A stretch of 64,000 nt of DNA, taken from JAISST01 sp050434145. GTDB taxonomy: Bacteria > Fusobacteriota > Fusobacteriia > Fusobacteriales > Fusobacteriaceae. A model generated the notes under the pieces. That model worked only from the letters and a program-made list of their open reading frames with translations, did not search any database and had not been told where the DNA came from. Both the position numbers and the translations under genes were made by a program. Below, piece after piece: positions 1-7,382 of the stretch. The stretch is taken from contig NZ_JBNPVX010000002.1 of assembly GCF_050434145.1 (NCBI RefSeq), positions 70,654 to 134,653 on the forward strand, written 5' to 3'. Within the stretch, counting starts at the first letter, position 1. Every line of letters starts with the position of its first letter.

Positions 1-1030
1 ATAATGCAACCATTTTTTCAGATATCATCCCTGCTATAGAAATTCCTGTTTGATTTGCACCTGTCATCATTCCCATAATACCAGCATAAAATGGGAATTG
101 CAAGATTATTCCTGATGAATTTCTTGCTGCATCTCCGACAGCTTTTATGTAATTAATTGGAGTTTTATGCAATAATATCCCAAACATAAGCAAAATAAAA
201 TTCATTATATCAATATTCAGACTTTTTCCTAAAACAAAGAAGTGATTTATAACATATGTCATTCCAGAAACAAATATTAATATTGGAATAATTTTGCTAA
301 ACTCTAACCTTTGGGCTATAGTAGGATTTTCTGGTCTTGTCAACACCACTGTCTTTTCATTTAATAAAGTAGCATCTATACTTTTTGTCTTTTCTTCACT
401 TGGATGCATTGCTGCATTTAATAAAGGCAAAGTTATTAACATTATCAAAAGGGCTATAAGTGTTGTCGGATGATAACTAGTTGTCCCCAGAGGTACCAAT
501 TCTGTTACAGCCCCTCTTGTTATGGTGACTAACTCATCTACATTACTAGCAGCTTTCAATGTGATAGAACTTGTTAATACAGATAATAAAAATGTCGAGT
601 ATGCAGATGCTATTAATAATGGAAAGTCTACCTTTTCTACAGTTTTTGCTACTTCTTTCGCAAGTATTGCCCCTATAACTAGTCCAAATCCCCATTGAGT
701 CAGTGTGGCTATTGCAGCTGCGAAAGTAACGAAAGCCACTGCTTGTTTTGGAGTTTTTGGAATTAACGCTAATCTTTTTACCACCTTATGAAAGATTGGT
801 GCTGTGGCTAAACAATTCCCAAAAATTATTACCAAAACCATTTGCATTGAAAAACCTAAAAATCCCCAAAATCCTTTTCCCCAATGCATTATCATTTGAT
901 ATGGCGTCTCACTATTGGCAAATACTCCTAAACAAAACACTATAGCTGATAATATTAATGCAAATATAAACGGATCAGGCAACAATTTTTGTACCATTGT
1001 ACTACATAAATTTGTTAGTTTTTTAATCAT
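1..1030 (-). CDS. atoE: Short-chain fatty acid transporter, AtoE family (3' end outside window)
   Basis: I translated the minus strand from the ATG at 1028-1030, which has AGGAG seven bases upstream. It stays open to the window edge, giving about 343 residues of a family that is usually about 440 long, so the C-terminus is missing. The product is a polytopic inner-membrane protein with many hydrophobic segments. Its start (MIKKLTNLCSTMVQKLLPDP) and the internal stretch TQWGFGLVIGAILAKEVAK match AtoE/TIGR00366 transporters as I remember them. AtoE proteins are thought to move short-chain fatty acids or acetoacetate. It is the last visible gene of the keto-acid operon, about 107 bases after the CoA-transferase B subunit, so it probably imports or exports substrate or product of that pathway. 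Confidence 0.85.
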   Translation of the reverse strand, partial: MIKKLTNLCSTMVQKLLPDPFIFALILSAIVFCLGVFANSETPYQMIMHWGKGFWGFLGFSMQMVLVIIFGNCLATAPIFHKVVKRLALIPKTPKQAVAFVTFAAAIATLTQWGFGLVIGAILAKEVAKTVEKVDFPLLIASAYSTFLLSVLTSSITLKAASNVDELVTITRGAVTELVPLGTTSYHPTTLIALLIMLITLPLLNAAMHPSEEKTKSIDATLLNEKTVVLTRPENPTIAQRLEFSKIIPILIFVSGMTYVINHFFVLGKSLNIDIMNFILLMFGILLHKTPINYIKAVGDAARNSSGIILQFPFYAGIMGMMTGANQTGISIAGMISEKMVAL

Positions 1031-1137
1031 ATTTTCTCCTTATAACTTTTATTTTTATTTTTTAAAATAAAGTATATGCAATTTTTTATTTATTTTCTGT
1101 ATGAAGAATTATGAACATAATTAAACTTTTCTATAAA

Positions 1138-1803
1138 TTATTTAGATAAAATTCTTACATTAGGTGATACTCGTAATTCACTATCAGTAAATGCTTTTAT
1201 ATCTTCTATTGAAGAGTACGGGCTAACCTCAACAAGGAGTAATCCTTCAGTTGTTACATCTATCACACATTTTTCTGTAATTATTTTATTCACTTGTTTA
1301 GTGGCTGTAATTGGTAAATTACATCTTTTGAGTATCTTTGGTGATCCCTTGGCAGTATGTTCCATTGCTACAATTACTTTCTTTGCACCAACTACAAGAT
1401 CCATTGCCCCACCCATTCCAGGAACTATTTTACCTGGAATCATCCAATTAGCAAGATTCCCCTCTGCATCTACCTGTAATGCACCTAACACTGTAACATC
1501 TACATGCCCGCCACGGATTATACCAAAAGATGTAGCAGAGTCAAAGAATTGAGCACCAGGAAGAACTGTTACGAATCCACCTCCTGCATTTACTACATCT
1601 TTATCTTCTTTTCCAAGTGATGGAGCTGCTCCCACTCCTATTATTCCGTTTTCTGATTGAAAAGTAATATCCATATCACTAGGTACATAGTTAGCCACCA
1701 ATGTAGGGACACCTATTCCTAGATTAACCACATCTCCTTCTTCAAATTCTGCTGCGACTCTCCTAGCAATATATTCTTTTATGATATTTTTATCTAGTTC
1801 CAT
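1138..1803 (-). CDS. atoA: Acetate/acetoacetate CoA-transferase, subunit B
   Basis: This is the beta subunit of a family I CoA-transferase, which moves CoA between an acyl-CoA and a free acid such as acetate or acetoacetate. The subunit carries the catalytic glutamate in the motif QSENGIIG (Glu about residue 51), and the glycine-rich GGHVDVTVLGALQVD and MIPGKIVPGMGGAMDLV segments are typical. About 221 residues is normal. I chose ATG at 1803 because AAGGAG lies 11 bases upstream; the GTG at 1815 directly abuts that ribosome site. Its partner, subunit A, is upstream. The two genes normally lie nearly end to end, but here about 420 bases containing a MITE-like element separate them. Confidence 0.92.
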   Translation of the reverse strand: MELDKNIIKEYIARRVAAEFEEGDVVNLGIGVPTLVANYVPSDMDITFQSENGIIGVGAAPSLGKEDKDVVNAGGGFVTVLPGAQFFDSATSFGIIRGGHVDVTVLGALQVDAEGNLANWMIPGKIVPGMGGAMDLVVGAKKVIVAMEHTAKGSPKILKRCNLPITATKQVNKIITEKCVIDVTTEGLLLVEVSPYSSIEDIKAFTDSELRVSPNVRILSK

Positions 1804-1819
1804 ATTTTCTTTCACTCCT

Positions 1820-2223
1820 TAATACTGTTACAAAAATCATTATTAAAGTATTTTTATATATAAAATTCATGCTTTTATTCTTTTCTTAATTCTTCTTTTC
1901 CTTCATTCTCCACACGCTCAGCTATTGTTCTAGGAAGTAGTACCTTGCTAACCAGTTAGCAAACTAAATGTCTTAGACATGATGTTTTGCTATGTAGATA
2001 GTATGTTGTGATCCTTGCAAATATAGTTCGCAGCTGCTTAGCAAGATGAAGGACAGAGCTTGAATCTTGTAATTAGATCACGAAGGTGTAAAACACGACC
2101 AGATGATGCTGAACCGCAAGTAGCAGCTAGGTTCCTCTTATACTTCATTTCAAATCCTAAAAGATTTAATAATATAAGTAAATATTTGTAAAAAATAATA
2201 ATAAAATTTTAAATTTTGCAATT
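1820..2223 (-). mobile_element. MITE-like element copy A (long, with unique interior)
   Basis: Both ends match the other copies in this window. The low-coordinate end reads TAATACTGTTACAAAA. Next comes the shared AATTCATGCTTTTATTCTTTTC block and a CACGCTCAGC block. The high-coordinate end has CAAATCCTAAAAGATTTA, TAATAATAAAATTTT and TTTTGCAATTAGCTA. Unlike the others it carries about 220 bases of more GC-balanced interior (about 1925-2145) and has no obvious target-site duplication. Its terminal AGCTAATTGC (minus strand) supplies the TAA stop of the CoA-transferase A gene. The strand given is the sense in which the GGCAGTTGC-type end is read first, which is also the direction of host transcription. 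Confidence 0.65.
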
Positions 2224-2875
2224 AGCTATCTGCTACAATATAATCTACAAATATCTTTGATGTCATAACATGATCTGGAGATATTTCCCCAACTTCCACC
2301 AATTTTTCTGCAAATACTATAACAGTGTCAGCTGCTGTAGCCATAAGAGGATTAAAATTTTTTGTTGATTTTGCATATACAATATTACCTGCCTTATCTA
2401 CAACCGACCCGTTTAGAAGGGCAATGTCAGCTTTTAAAGGTGTTTCTAGTATATATTTTTTATTATCAACTATAATTATTTGCTTTCCATCTTCTACAAT
2501 GGTGCCTATTCCTGTAGGTGTCAATATTCCACCTAGTCCATATCCTGCTGCTCTTATTCTTTCAGCTAATGTACCTTGAGGTACTAGTTCCACTTCTATT
2601 TCATTGGCATGCATTTGACGACCAGTCTCTGGATTAGTTCCTATATGAGAAACTATCACTTTTTTCACTTGATGGTTAACCACTAGTCTTCCTATTCCTC
2701 TATCAGGAAAACCAGTATCATTACCAATCACAGTAAGATTTTTTATTCCTTTTTTTACTAATGCATCTATAATCTTTTCTGGAGTGCCAACAGCTAAAAA
2801 TCCGCCAATAAAAATTGTCATTCCATCTTTTACATGAGATAAAGCCTCATCCATTGTAACTATTTTGTTTCTCAT
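2222..2875 (-). CDS. atoD: Acetate/acetoacetate CoA-transferase, subunit A
   Basis: This is the alpha subunit of the family I CoA-transferase, 217 residues as expected. The N-terminal FIGGFLAVGTPEKIIDAL and the GILTPTGIGTIVEDGKQ segment are hallmarks. With subunit B it would activate acetoacetate or a carboxylate made by the neighbouring cleavage enzyme. The ATG at 2875 is preceded by a GGGGGATGAG ribosome site, and the gene follows the cleavage enzyme by 77 bases. The last codons and the stop overlap the end of MITE copy A, so the natural C-terminus may have been slightly altered by that insertion. Confident on family, not on exact acyl substrate. Confidence 0.92.
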   Translation of the reverse strand: MRNKIVTMDEALSHVKDGMTIFIGGFLAVGTPEKIIDALVKKGIKNLTVIGNDTGFPDRGIGRLVVNHQVKKVIVSHIGTNPETGRQMHANEIEVELVPQGTLAERIRAAGYGLGGILTPTGIGTIVEDGKQIIIVDNKKYILETPLKADIALLNGSVVDKAGNIVYAKSTKNFNPLMATAADTVIVFAEKLVEVGEISPDHVMTSKIFVDYIVADS

Positions 2876-2952
2876 CTCATCCCCCTCTCTAAGTCACGAA
2901 ATACTTTTAAAAATAATAAATATCCCTAAAAATTCATCATAATTCTAAACAA

Positions 2953-3855
2953 TTATTTTCCTAAAATAATTTCTCTTGCTTCTCTTGAGTTGGCAAATGA
3001 ATAACCAAGAATATCTCCAATTTTCTTTATTTTCGTTACTAATTCTGCATTTGATTTTGCTAATACTCCTTTTGAAAAATATAAATTATCTTCTAATCCC
3101 ACTCTAACATTCCCACCCAATATCATAGCTGTTGTCGTTATATTAAATTGTTCTTTTCCTGCAGCTGCACATGACCAAATAAAATTATCTCCCAAAACTC
3201 TTTTAGCTGTATTATACAAAAATAACAGGTTATCAACTGTAGCTGGTAATCCACCCATAATTCCCAATACAAATTGAATATATACAGGACCTTTCAATAA
3301 ATCTTTCTTCATAAAATAAGCAATATTGCTTAACATTCCTACTTCATATACTTCAAACTCTGGCTTAGTCCCATTGGCAGTCATTGTCGTAATGTAATCC
3401 TCTATACCTTGAAAAGTATTAGCAAATGGTACTTTATATGTATTTTTTACAAAAGGAATTTCCCAATCAAACTTTGGTTCTTTTATTTTATCTGCTATTG
3501 GTGAAAAACAGAAATTAACTGATCCTGCATTACATGATGCTAATTCTGCTTTACATGCTGGCACTGCAGCCAGTCTCTCCTCTGAAGTCATTCCTATTGC
3601 TCCTCCTGTTGTTATTCCAATAACAACATCACATCTTTCTTTTATTCCATCCACAATTTTCTTCATTAATTCTGGGCTTCCTGTTGGTTCTCCTGTTTCA
3701 GGATTTCTTGCATGTATATGTACAATCGCTGCTCCTGCATGATTGGCTGCTACCGCCTCATTTATTATTTGTTCTGGTGTTATTGGTAAATACTCTGACA
3801 TACTTGGAATATGTACTGCTCCTGTTATTGCTGCTGTTATTATTACTTTACTCAT
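2953..3855 (-). CDS. Beta-keto acid cleavage enzyme (BKACE/DUF849, Kce family)
   Basis: This 300-residue TIM-barrel belongs to the family of 3-keto-5-aminohexanoate cleavage enzyme. Members condense a beta-keto acid with acetyl-CoA and split it into acetoacetate and a new CoA ester, using Zn. The metal-binding His pair is seen as VHIHARN (His46, His48), followed by the family motif ETGEPTGSPE; GITTGG (about 80) and RVGLEDNLYF (about 255) are further family landmarks. No other lysine-fermentation gene is visible here, so the substrate may not be 3-keto-5-aminohexanoate. The CoA-transferase genes directly downstream fit use of the acetoacetate product. The ribosome site AAGGAGG precedes ATG 3855. 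Confidence 0.9.
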   Translation of the reverse strand: MSKVIITAAITGAVHIPSMSEYLPITPEQIINEAVAANHAGAAIVHIHARNPETGEPTGSPELMKKIVDGIKERCDVVIGITTGGAIGMTSEERLAAVPACKAELASCNAGSVNFCFSPIADKIKEPKFDWEIPFVKNTYKVPFANTFQGIEDYITTMTANGTKPEFEVYEVGMLSNIAYFMKKDLLKGPVYIQFVLGIMGGLPATVDNLLFLYNTAKRVLGDNFIWSCAAAGKEQFNITTTAMILGGNVRVGLEDNLYFSKGVLAKSNAELVTKIKKIGDILGYSFANSREAREIILGK

Positions 3856-3881
3856 AATTTTCCTCCTTAAAACAATAATTA

Positions 3882-4095
3882 TAAACTGTTATTAAACTAT
3901 TTTTTTTCTTATAAATGCAAGCTTTTACTCTTTTCTTGCTTTTTCTTTTTTCACTGTCTTGCTTTGCTCAGAGTTGTTAGAGGTGAACAGTGCCTGTGGC
4001 GCTTTTTGGGACAAGTCCCAAATCCCAAAAGATTTATTTATATAACAAATTTTTGTGAAAATAATAAAGAAAACTTTTTATTTCGCGACTGCCTA
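3882..4095 (-). mobile_element. MITE-like element copy B, 214 bp
   Basis: The ends read TAAACTGTTATTAAAC at the low-coordinate side and TTTCGCGACTGCCTA at the high side, imperfect inverted repeats of each other. The imperfect direct repeats ACAATAATTA (3872-3881) and GCAATAATAA (4096-4105) flank it, matching at 8 of 10 positions, as expected of an aged target duplication. The interior shares with copy E a CAGTGCCTGTGGCGCTTTTTGG block and a small hairpin (TTTTGGGA / TCCCAAAA). It sits between the dehydrogenase and cleavage-enzyme genes, inside the operon. Confidence 0.8.
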
Positions 4096-4143
4096 GCAAT
4101 AATAAAATAAATGTTTTTGATGAACCTTGTCTTAAATTTTAAT

Positions 4144-5157
4144 CTATAAGATAAATCTATCCAAACATTTCATTGTAGGCATTGGAATTTTTTCATTTTC
4201 ATAATCTTTAACAATTGAAACAATAGTATCACATGTAGGAGTTAAAATAGATAGTTTTTTACCCCATTCACTGCAAATTCCCACAATATAATCTATTTCA
4301 CACTTAATATTTTTCTCCATATCTTGAAGCATACTTGCTTTCAATGCTCTATGTGGTTCAAAATACCCTACTAACCATGTCTTAGATTTTTCTAGCTCTT
4401 CTTTATTATTAAATTCAAGATTATAGTAACTCCAACCTGGTACCAAGTCTTCCAATGTAACTCCTTTTTTCTTTACAATTTTTACTATTTCATTGCCAAC
4501 ATATGCTGCACAAGTGAGTGCCTTATCATTATCCAATATTTCAGCATATGTGGCTCCTAGAGCAGCTGACATTCCACTTAAAGTCGCATTTTGAATTACT
4601 TTTGCCCAACGTATTCCCATTAAATTGTTAACAATAACACAAGTTCCTGCTAAAGATAAGAATTCTTCTACTTTTTTTATTCTTTCTGTTATAACACCAG
4701 TTATTTCTCCAATTTCATACCTCATTGCTGATATATCAGAAGTTAGTTCTGATATTCCTGGTTCTCTTAATGTTGCACCCCATCCAACAACTCCTCCTAC
4801 GACTCTTCCACTACCGATTATCTCGCTTACTGATTCCTCTGGAATTCCATTTTGTAATGTACATACAACACTATTTACATCCAGATGTGGTAATAACTGC
4901 TGCAGAGCAACATCATTATATGTTTGCTTAGCTAATAAAATTACCAAATCATATATTCCTTCCATTTTATCAGGTGTTATTGCTTTTACTGGAATATTTT
5001 TTAATTGCATTTTTCCTATTACTGTTGCTCCTTTTTCATTCAGGGCAGCTACATGTGCTTTATTTGTATCAATTAATGTGCAATCCCTACCATTTTTTGA
5101 TACTAAAGCCCCAATTATTGTTCCCAATGATCCTGTACCCATAATTGCTATTTTCAT
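4144..5157 (-). CDS. Ketopantoate reductase-family NAD(P) dehydrogenase
   Basis: 337 residues of the ApbA/PanE (2-dehydropantoate 2-reductase) fold. There is an N-terminal Rossmann motif GTGSLG (residues 7-12), the family LLAKQ and TLQNGIPEE segments (about 75 and 103), and the catalytic-lysine region RWAKVIQNA (about 190). Family members interconvert 2-keto and 2-hydroxy acids or related hydroxy acids. It leads an operon with a beta-keto acid cleavage enzyme and CoA-transferase. I infer that it oxidises a hydroxy acid to the keto acid cleaved downstream rather than making pantoate. Start ATG 5157 has GGAGGG five bases upstream. A long leader of about 280 bases, holding a partial MITE, separates it from the sigma-54 promoter. 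Confidence 0.85.
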   Translation of the reverse strand: MKIAIMGTGSLGTIIGALVSKNGRDCTLIDTNKAHVAALNEKGATVIGKMQLKNIPVKAITPDKMEGIYDLVILLAKQTYNDVALQQLLPHLDVNSVVCTLQNGIPEESVSEIIGSGRVVGGVVGWGATLREPGISELTSDISAMRYEIGEITGVITERIKKVEEFLSLAGTCVIVNNLMGIRWAKVIQNATLSGMSAALGATYAEILDNDKALTCAAYVGNEIVKIVKKKGVTLEDLVPGWSYYNLEFNNKEELEKSKTWLVGYFEPHRALKASMLQDMEKNIKCEIDYIVGICSEWGKKLSILTPTCDTIVSIVKDYENEKIPMPTMKCLDRFIL

Positions 5158-5176
5158 AAAGTCCCTCCATATTATA

Positions 5177-5255
5177 TAGGTTATTAGAAAACTATTTTAT
5201 ATCTTGCAAAATTCATACTTTCATTATTCTTTTAATTCTCTTTCTACTTTAGCAC
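5177..5255 (-). mobile_element. Partial MITE-like element copy C
   Basis: Only one end is recognisable: TAGGTTATTAGAAAACTA followed by AAATTCATACTTTCATTATTC and TTAATTCTCTTTC, in the same order as in copies A, D and F. The other terminus was not found between here and 5600, so it is a truncated or decayed copy. It sits in the leader of the dehydrogenase gene, downstream of the sigma-54 promoter. Confidence 0.5.
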
Positions 5256-5447
5256 ATCTCCAACAGTTGGTTGATCTGTTCCCTTCATAATAAACGGACT
5301 AGAATATTTAGTAAAATTTTTTGCCAAATCTACTCATAGCTCAAAAAACTTGCCCTTTTTATTAAATATTTAAGGCTATCATTTAAAAATATGCATATCT
5401 CAGAATTCCTTAAATATAAATTTTTTTATCATCTTGTAAAATAATAC

Positions 5448-5464
5448 AGCAAAAAAGATGCCAA
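5448..5464 (-). promoter_or_regulatory. Sigma-54 (-24/-12) promoter of the keto-acid operon
   Basis: The minus strand reads TTGGCATCTTTTTTGCT, matching the -24/-12 consensus TTGGCA-N6-TTGC(A/T) with the required ten bases between GG and GC. It points toward the dehydrogenase gene, with transcription expected to start near 5437. The divergent neighbour encodes a sigma-54 activator. Possible activator sites upstream are TGTA-N10-TACA (about 5537-5554) and a second TGT...ACA pair near 5502-5523. Confidence 0.8.
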
Positions 5465-5560
5465 TAGAAAATTAGCAATAATTCTTAATACCCCAATTTA
5501 AATGTGTCCTTAAATTAATACATATATTTTTTACACTGTATTATTTTTAGTACATTTTAT

Positions 5561-5589
5561 TTGCATATCTATAGTTACAATGATATAAT
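5561..5589 (+). promoter_or_regulatory. Sigma-70-type promoter of the activator gene
   Basis: TTGCAT (5561-5566), a 17-base spacer and a perfect TATAAT (5584-5589) lie just before the activator gene. Transcription would start near 5596, leaving a short leader that contains the GGAGG ribosome site at 5602. Confidence 0.75.
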
Positions 5590-5611
5590 ATAATTAGGAA
5601 TGGAGGTATTT

Positions 5612-6991
5612 ATGAGTAAAAAATCAGAATTAGATGACCTATTAAAACTCGTCATAGATTCTTTATATCTATCTATTTTGATAGATGATAATGGTAAAAT
5701 ATGCTATATTGGAAGAGAATATGCTGATATTTTGGGAGTAACTTTTGATGAGGCTATTGGAGCATCTATTGAAAAAATAATTCCAAATACATGCTTGCCT
5801 CGTGTTTTAAAGACTGGAGTAGAAGAGATAGGCGAACTTTTTATGATGAAAAATGGAGAATTAACAATTTGTAATCGATTTCCGATCAGAGATAAAAATG
5901 GAATTATTAAAGGTGCACTTTCTACAGCTACATTTTATGATTTAGATCATGTTAAAAGTTTAAACAATGATATTAACAAGTTGAATTCTGAAATAAAGTC
6001 ATATCAACAAAAATTATCTTTATTGAAGAAAATACCTTTTAATCTTGATGATGTAGTTGGTCAATCTTATGAAATTTTAAAAATAAAAGATACAATAAAA
6101 AAAATTGCAAACTCGAATTTATCTGTGTTAATCACAGGTGAAACTGGTACTGGTAAAGAAATTTTTGCTAATGCAATTCATAGTATGAGCAATCGAAGAT
6201 TTGAAAATTTTGTTAAAATCAACTGTGCTTCTATACCAAAAGACCTCATGGAATCAGAATTATTTGGTTATGATGAAGGTGCATTTTCTGGTGCGAAAAA
6301 GGGAGGAAAAACTGGGAAATTAGAATATGCCAATAAAGGAACTATTCTTTTAGACGAAGTAGGAGAAATTCCTTTTTCTCTTCAAGCAAAACTTTTACGG
6401 GTATTGCAAGAAAAGGAATTAGAGAAAATTGGAAGCAATAAGGTCATTGATTTAAATATTCGAATTATTTGTTGCACCAATAAAAATATTCGAGAAATGG
6501 TTAAGAATAGTGCTTTTCGTGAAGATTTGTTTTATCGTATAAACATTGTGGAAATTCATATTCCACCATTAAGAGAGCGAAAAGATGATATTCCACACTT
6601 TTGCGAGCATTTTATAGAGAAAATCAATAAGTATCATGGCAGTTTTATTGAAGGCATTTCTCCAAAAGTGATGACATTTTTTGAACAATATAATTGGCCA
6701 GGAAATATAAGAGAATTGGAACATGTATTAGAAAGAGCATGTATTTCTACTAAAAATAAAATTTTGAATGAAGAAGACTTTGATTTTTTTCTTCCTCGAA
6801 TTTTTCAAGATCAAATATCAGAAGAAGAGAATATTAAAAATTCTCTTTCATATCAAAAAAATAAAGCAGAATGCTTAGCTATTTTAAAAGCATTAGAAAG
6901 TACTAATAAAAATAAAACAAAAGCCGCTAAAATTCTTAAAATAACCAGAAGTCAACTTTATGAAAAATTAAGAAAATATAATTTAATTTAG
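5612..6991 (+). CDS. PAS-domain sigma-54-dependent transcriptional activator
   Basis: 459 residues. An N-terminal PAS-like sensor (about 10-110) is joined by a short coiled coil (about 115-140) to an AAA+ domain. Walker A is ITGETGTGKE (174-183), the sigma-54 contact loop is GAFSGA (223-228, usually GAFTGA), Walker B is ILLDEV (245-250), and the sensor region contains REDLFYRIN and RER. The C-terminus is a Fis-type helix-turn-helix (NKTKAAKILKITRSQLYEKL). I chose ATG 5612, five bases after GGAGG, over ATG 5600, which lies inside that site. It diverges from an operon with a sigma-54 promoter and most likely activates it; the PAS domain may bind a pathway intermediate. Probably also controls other loci. 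Confidence 0.93.
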   Translation: MSKKSELDDLLKLVIDSLYLSILIDDNGKICYIGREYADILGVTFDEAIGASIEKIIPNTCLPRVLKTGVEEIGELFMMKNGELTICNRFPIRDKNGIIKGALSTATFYDLDHVKSLNNDINKLNSEIKSYQQKLSLLKKIPFNLDDVVGQSYEILKIKDTIKKIANSNLSVLITGETGTGKEIFANAIHSMSNRRFENFVKINCASIPKDLMESELFGYDEGAFSGAKKGGKTGKLEYANKGTILLDEVGEIPFSLQAKLLRVLQEKELEKIGSNKVIDLNIRIICCTNKNIREMVKNSAFREDLFYRINIVEIHIPPLRERKDDIPHFCEHFIEKINKYHGSFIEGISPKVMTFFEQYNWPGNIRELEHVLERACISTKNKILNEEDFDFFLPRIFQDQISEEENIKNSLSYQKNKAECLAILKALESTNKNKTKAAKILKITRSQLYEKLRKYNLI

Positions 6992-7022
6992 TCATTATTA
7001 TAAATGTATCAGAATTTTATTG

Positions 7023-7054
7023 ATTGTGAGGTATATATGACCTCACAATTTTTT
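7023..7054 (+). terminator. Rho-independent terminator after the activator gene
   Basis: A perfect 10-bp stem (ATTGTGAGGT / ACCTCACAAT) with a 7-base loop is followed by a run of T, about 30 bases after the stop codon. Confidence 0.85.
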
Positions 7055-7153
7055 GTTATTCTCTAATTATGAGCAATCACCTCTAACTACTATTAAATTT
7101 ATAAACTATTTTCAATCTTATCAATTTAAACTTTTATTATTTTCTAAATAAAC

Positions 7154-7249
7154 CACGAACAACTTTTAAAAACACAATTATCTAAAATCTTTATTTTTAT
7201 GCCTACATTAATAAAAATACCGAACAAACTATTTTTTTAATTGTTATCT
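7154..7249 (+). promoter_or_regulatory. Paired CGAACAA sites upstream of the TAXI-TRAP operon
   Basis: Two copies of CGAACAA lie at 7156 and 7221, 65 bases apart. Each is followed about 25 bases later by an AATTATCT or AATTGTTATCT block. The same arrangement, with the same 65-base spacing, precedes the DASS transporter at 10410 and 10475. Downstream, CAAATAAACT is directly repeated at 7290-7299 and 7309-7318, and a TATAAT lies at 7341-7346. These look like operator or activator sites; the protein that binds them is unknown. Confidence 0.5.
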
Positions 7250-7382
7250 TTTATAAAAATGCTATAAATGATATGATAATCAAATGGTACAAATAAACTT
7301 ATACTATTCAAATAAACTATGAAAGAGTTCATATTTGTGATATAATTAAGTTTATGAATATTTTGTGAGGAGGGGACATCAA

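Noticed and set aside
1950..2160. Small protein gene inside MITE copy A (minus strand, about 35 codons)
   Set aside because: It lacks a ribosome site and a plausible domain; the block looks like noncoding passenger sequence.
1804..2224. Target-site duplication around MITE copy A
   Set aside because: The 10 bases outside each end do not match, so either the ends are misplaced or the duplication has decayed.
7250..7382. Sigma-54 promoter for the TAXI-TRAP operon
   Set aside because: No GG-N10-GC pair was found here, nor before the DASS gene; a TATAAT at 7341 is more likely to be used.
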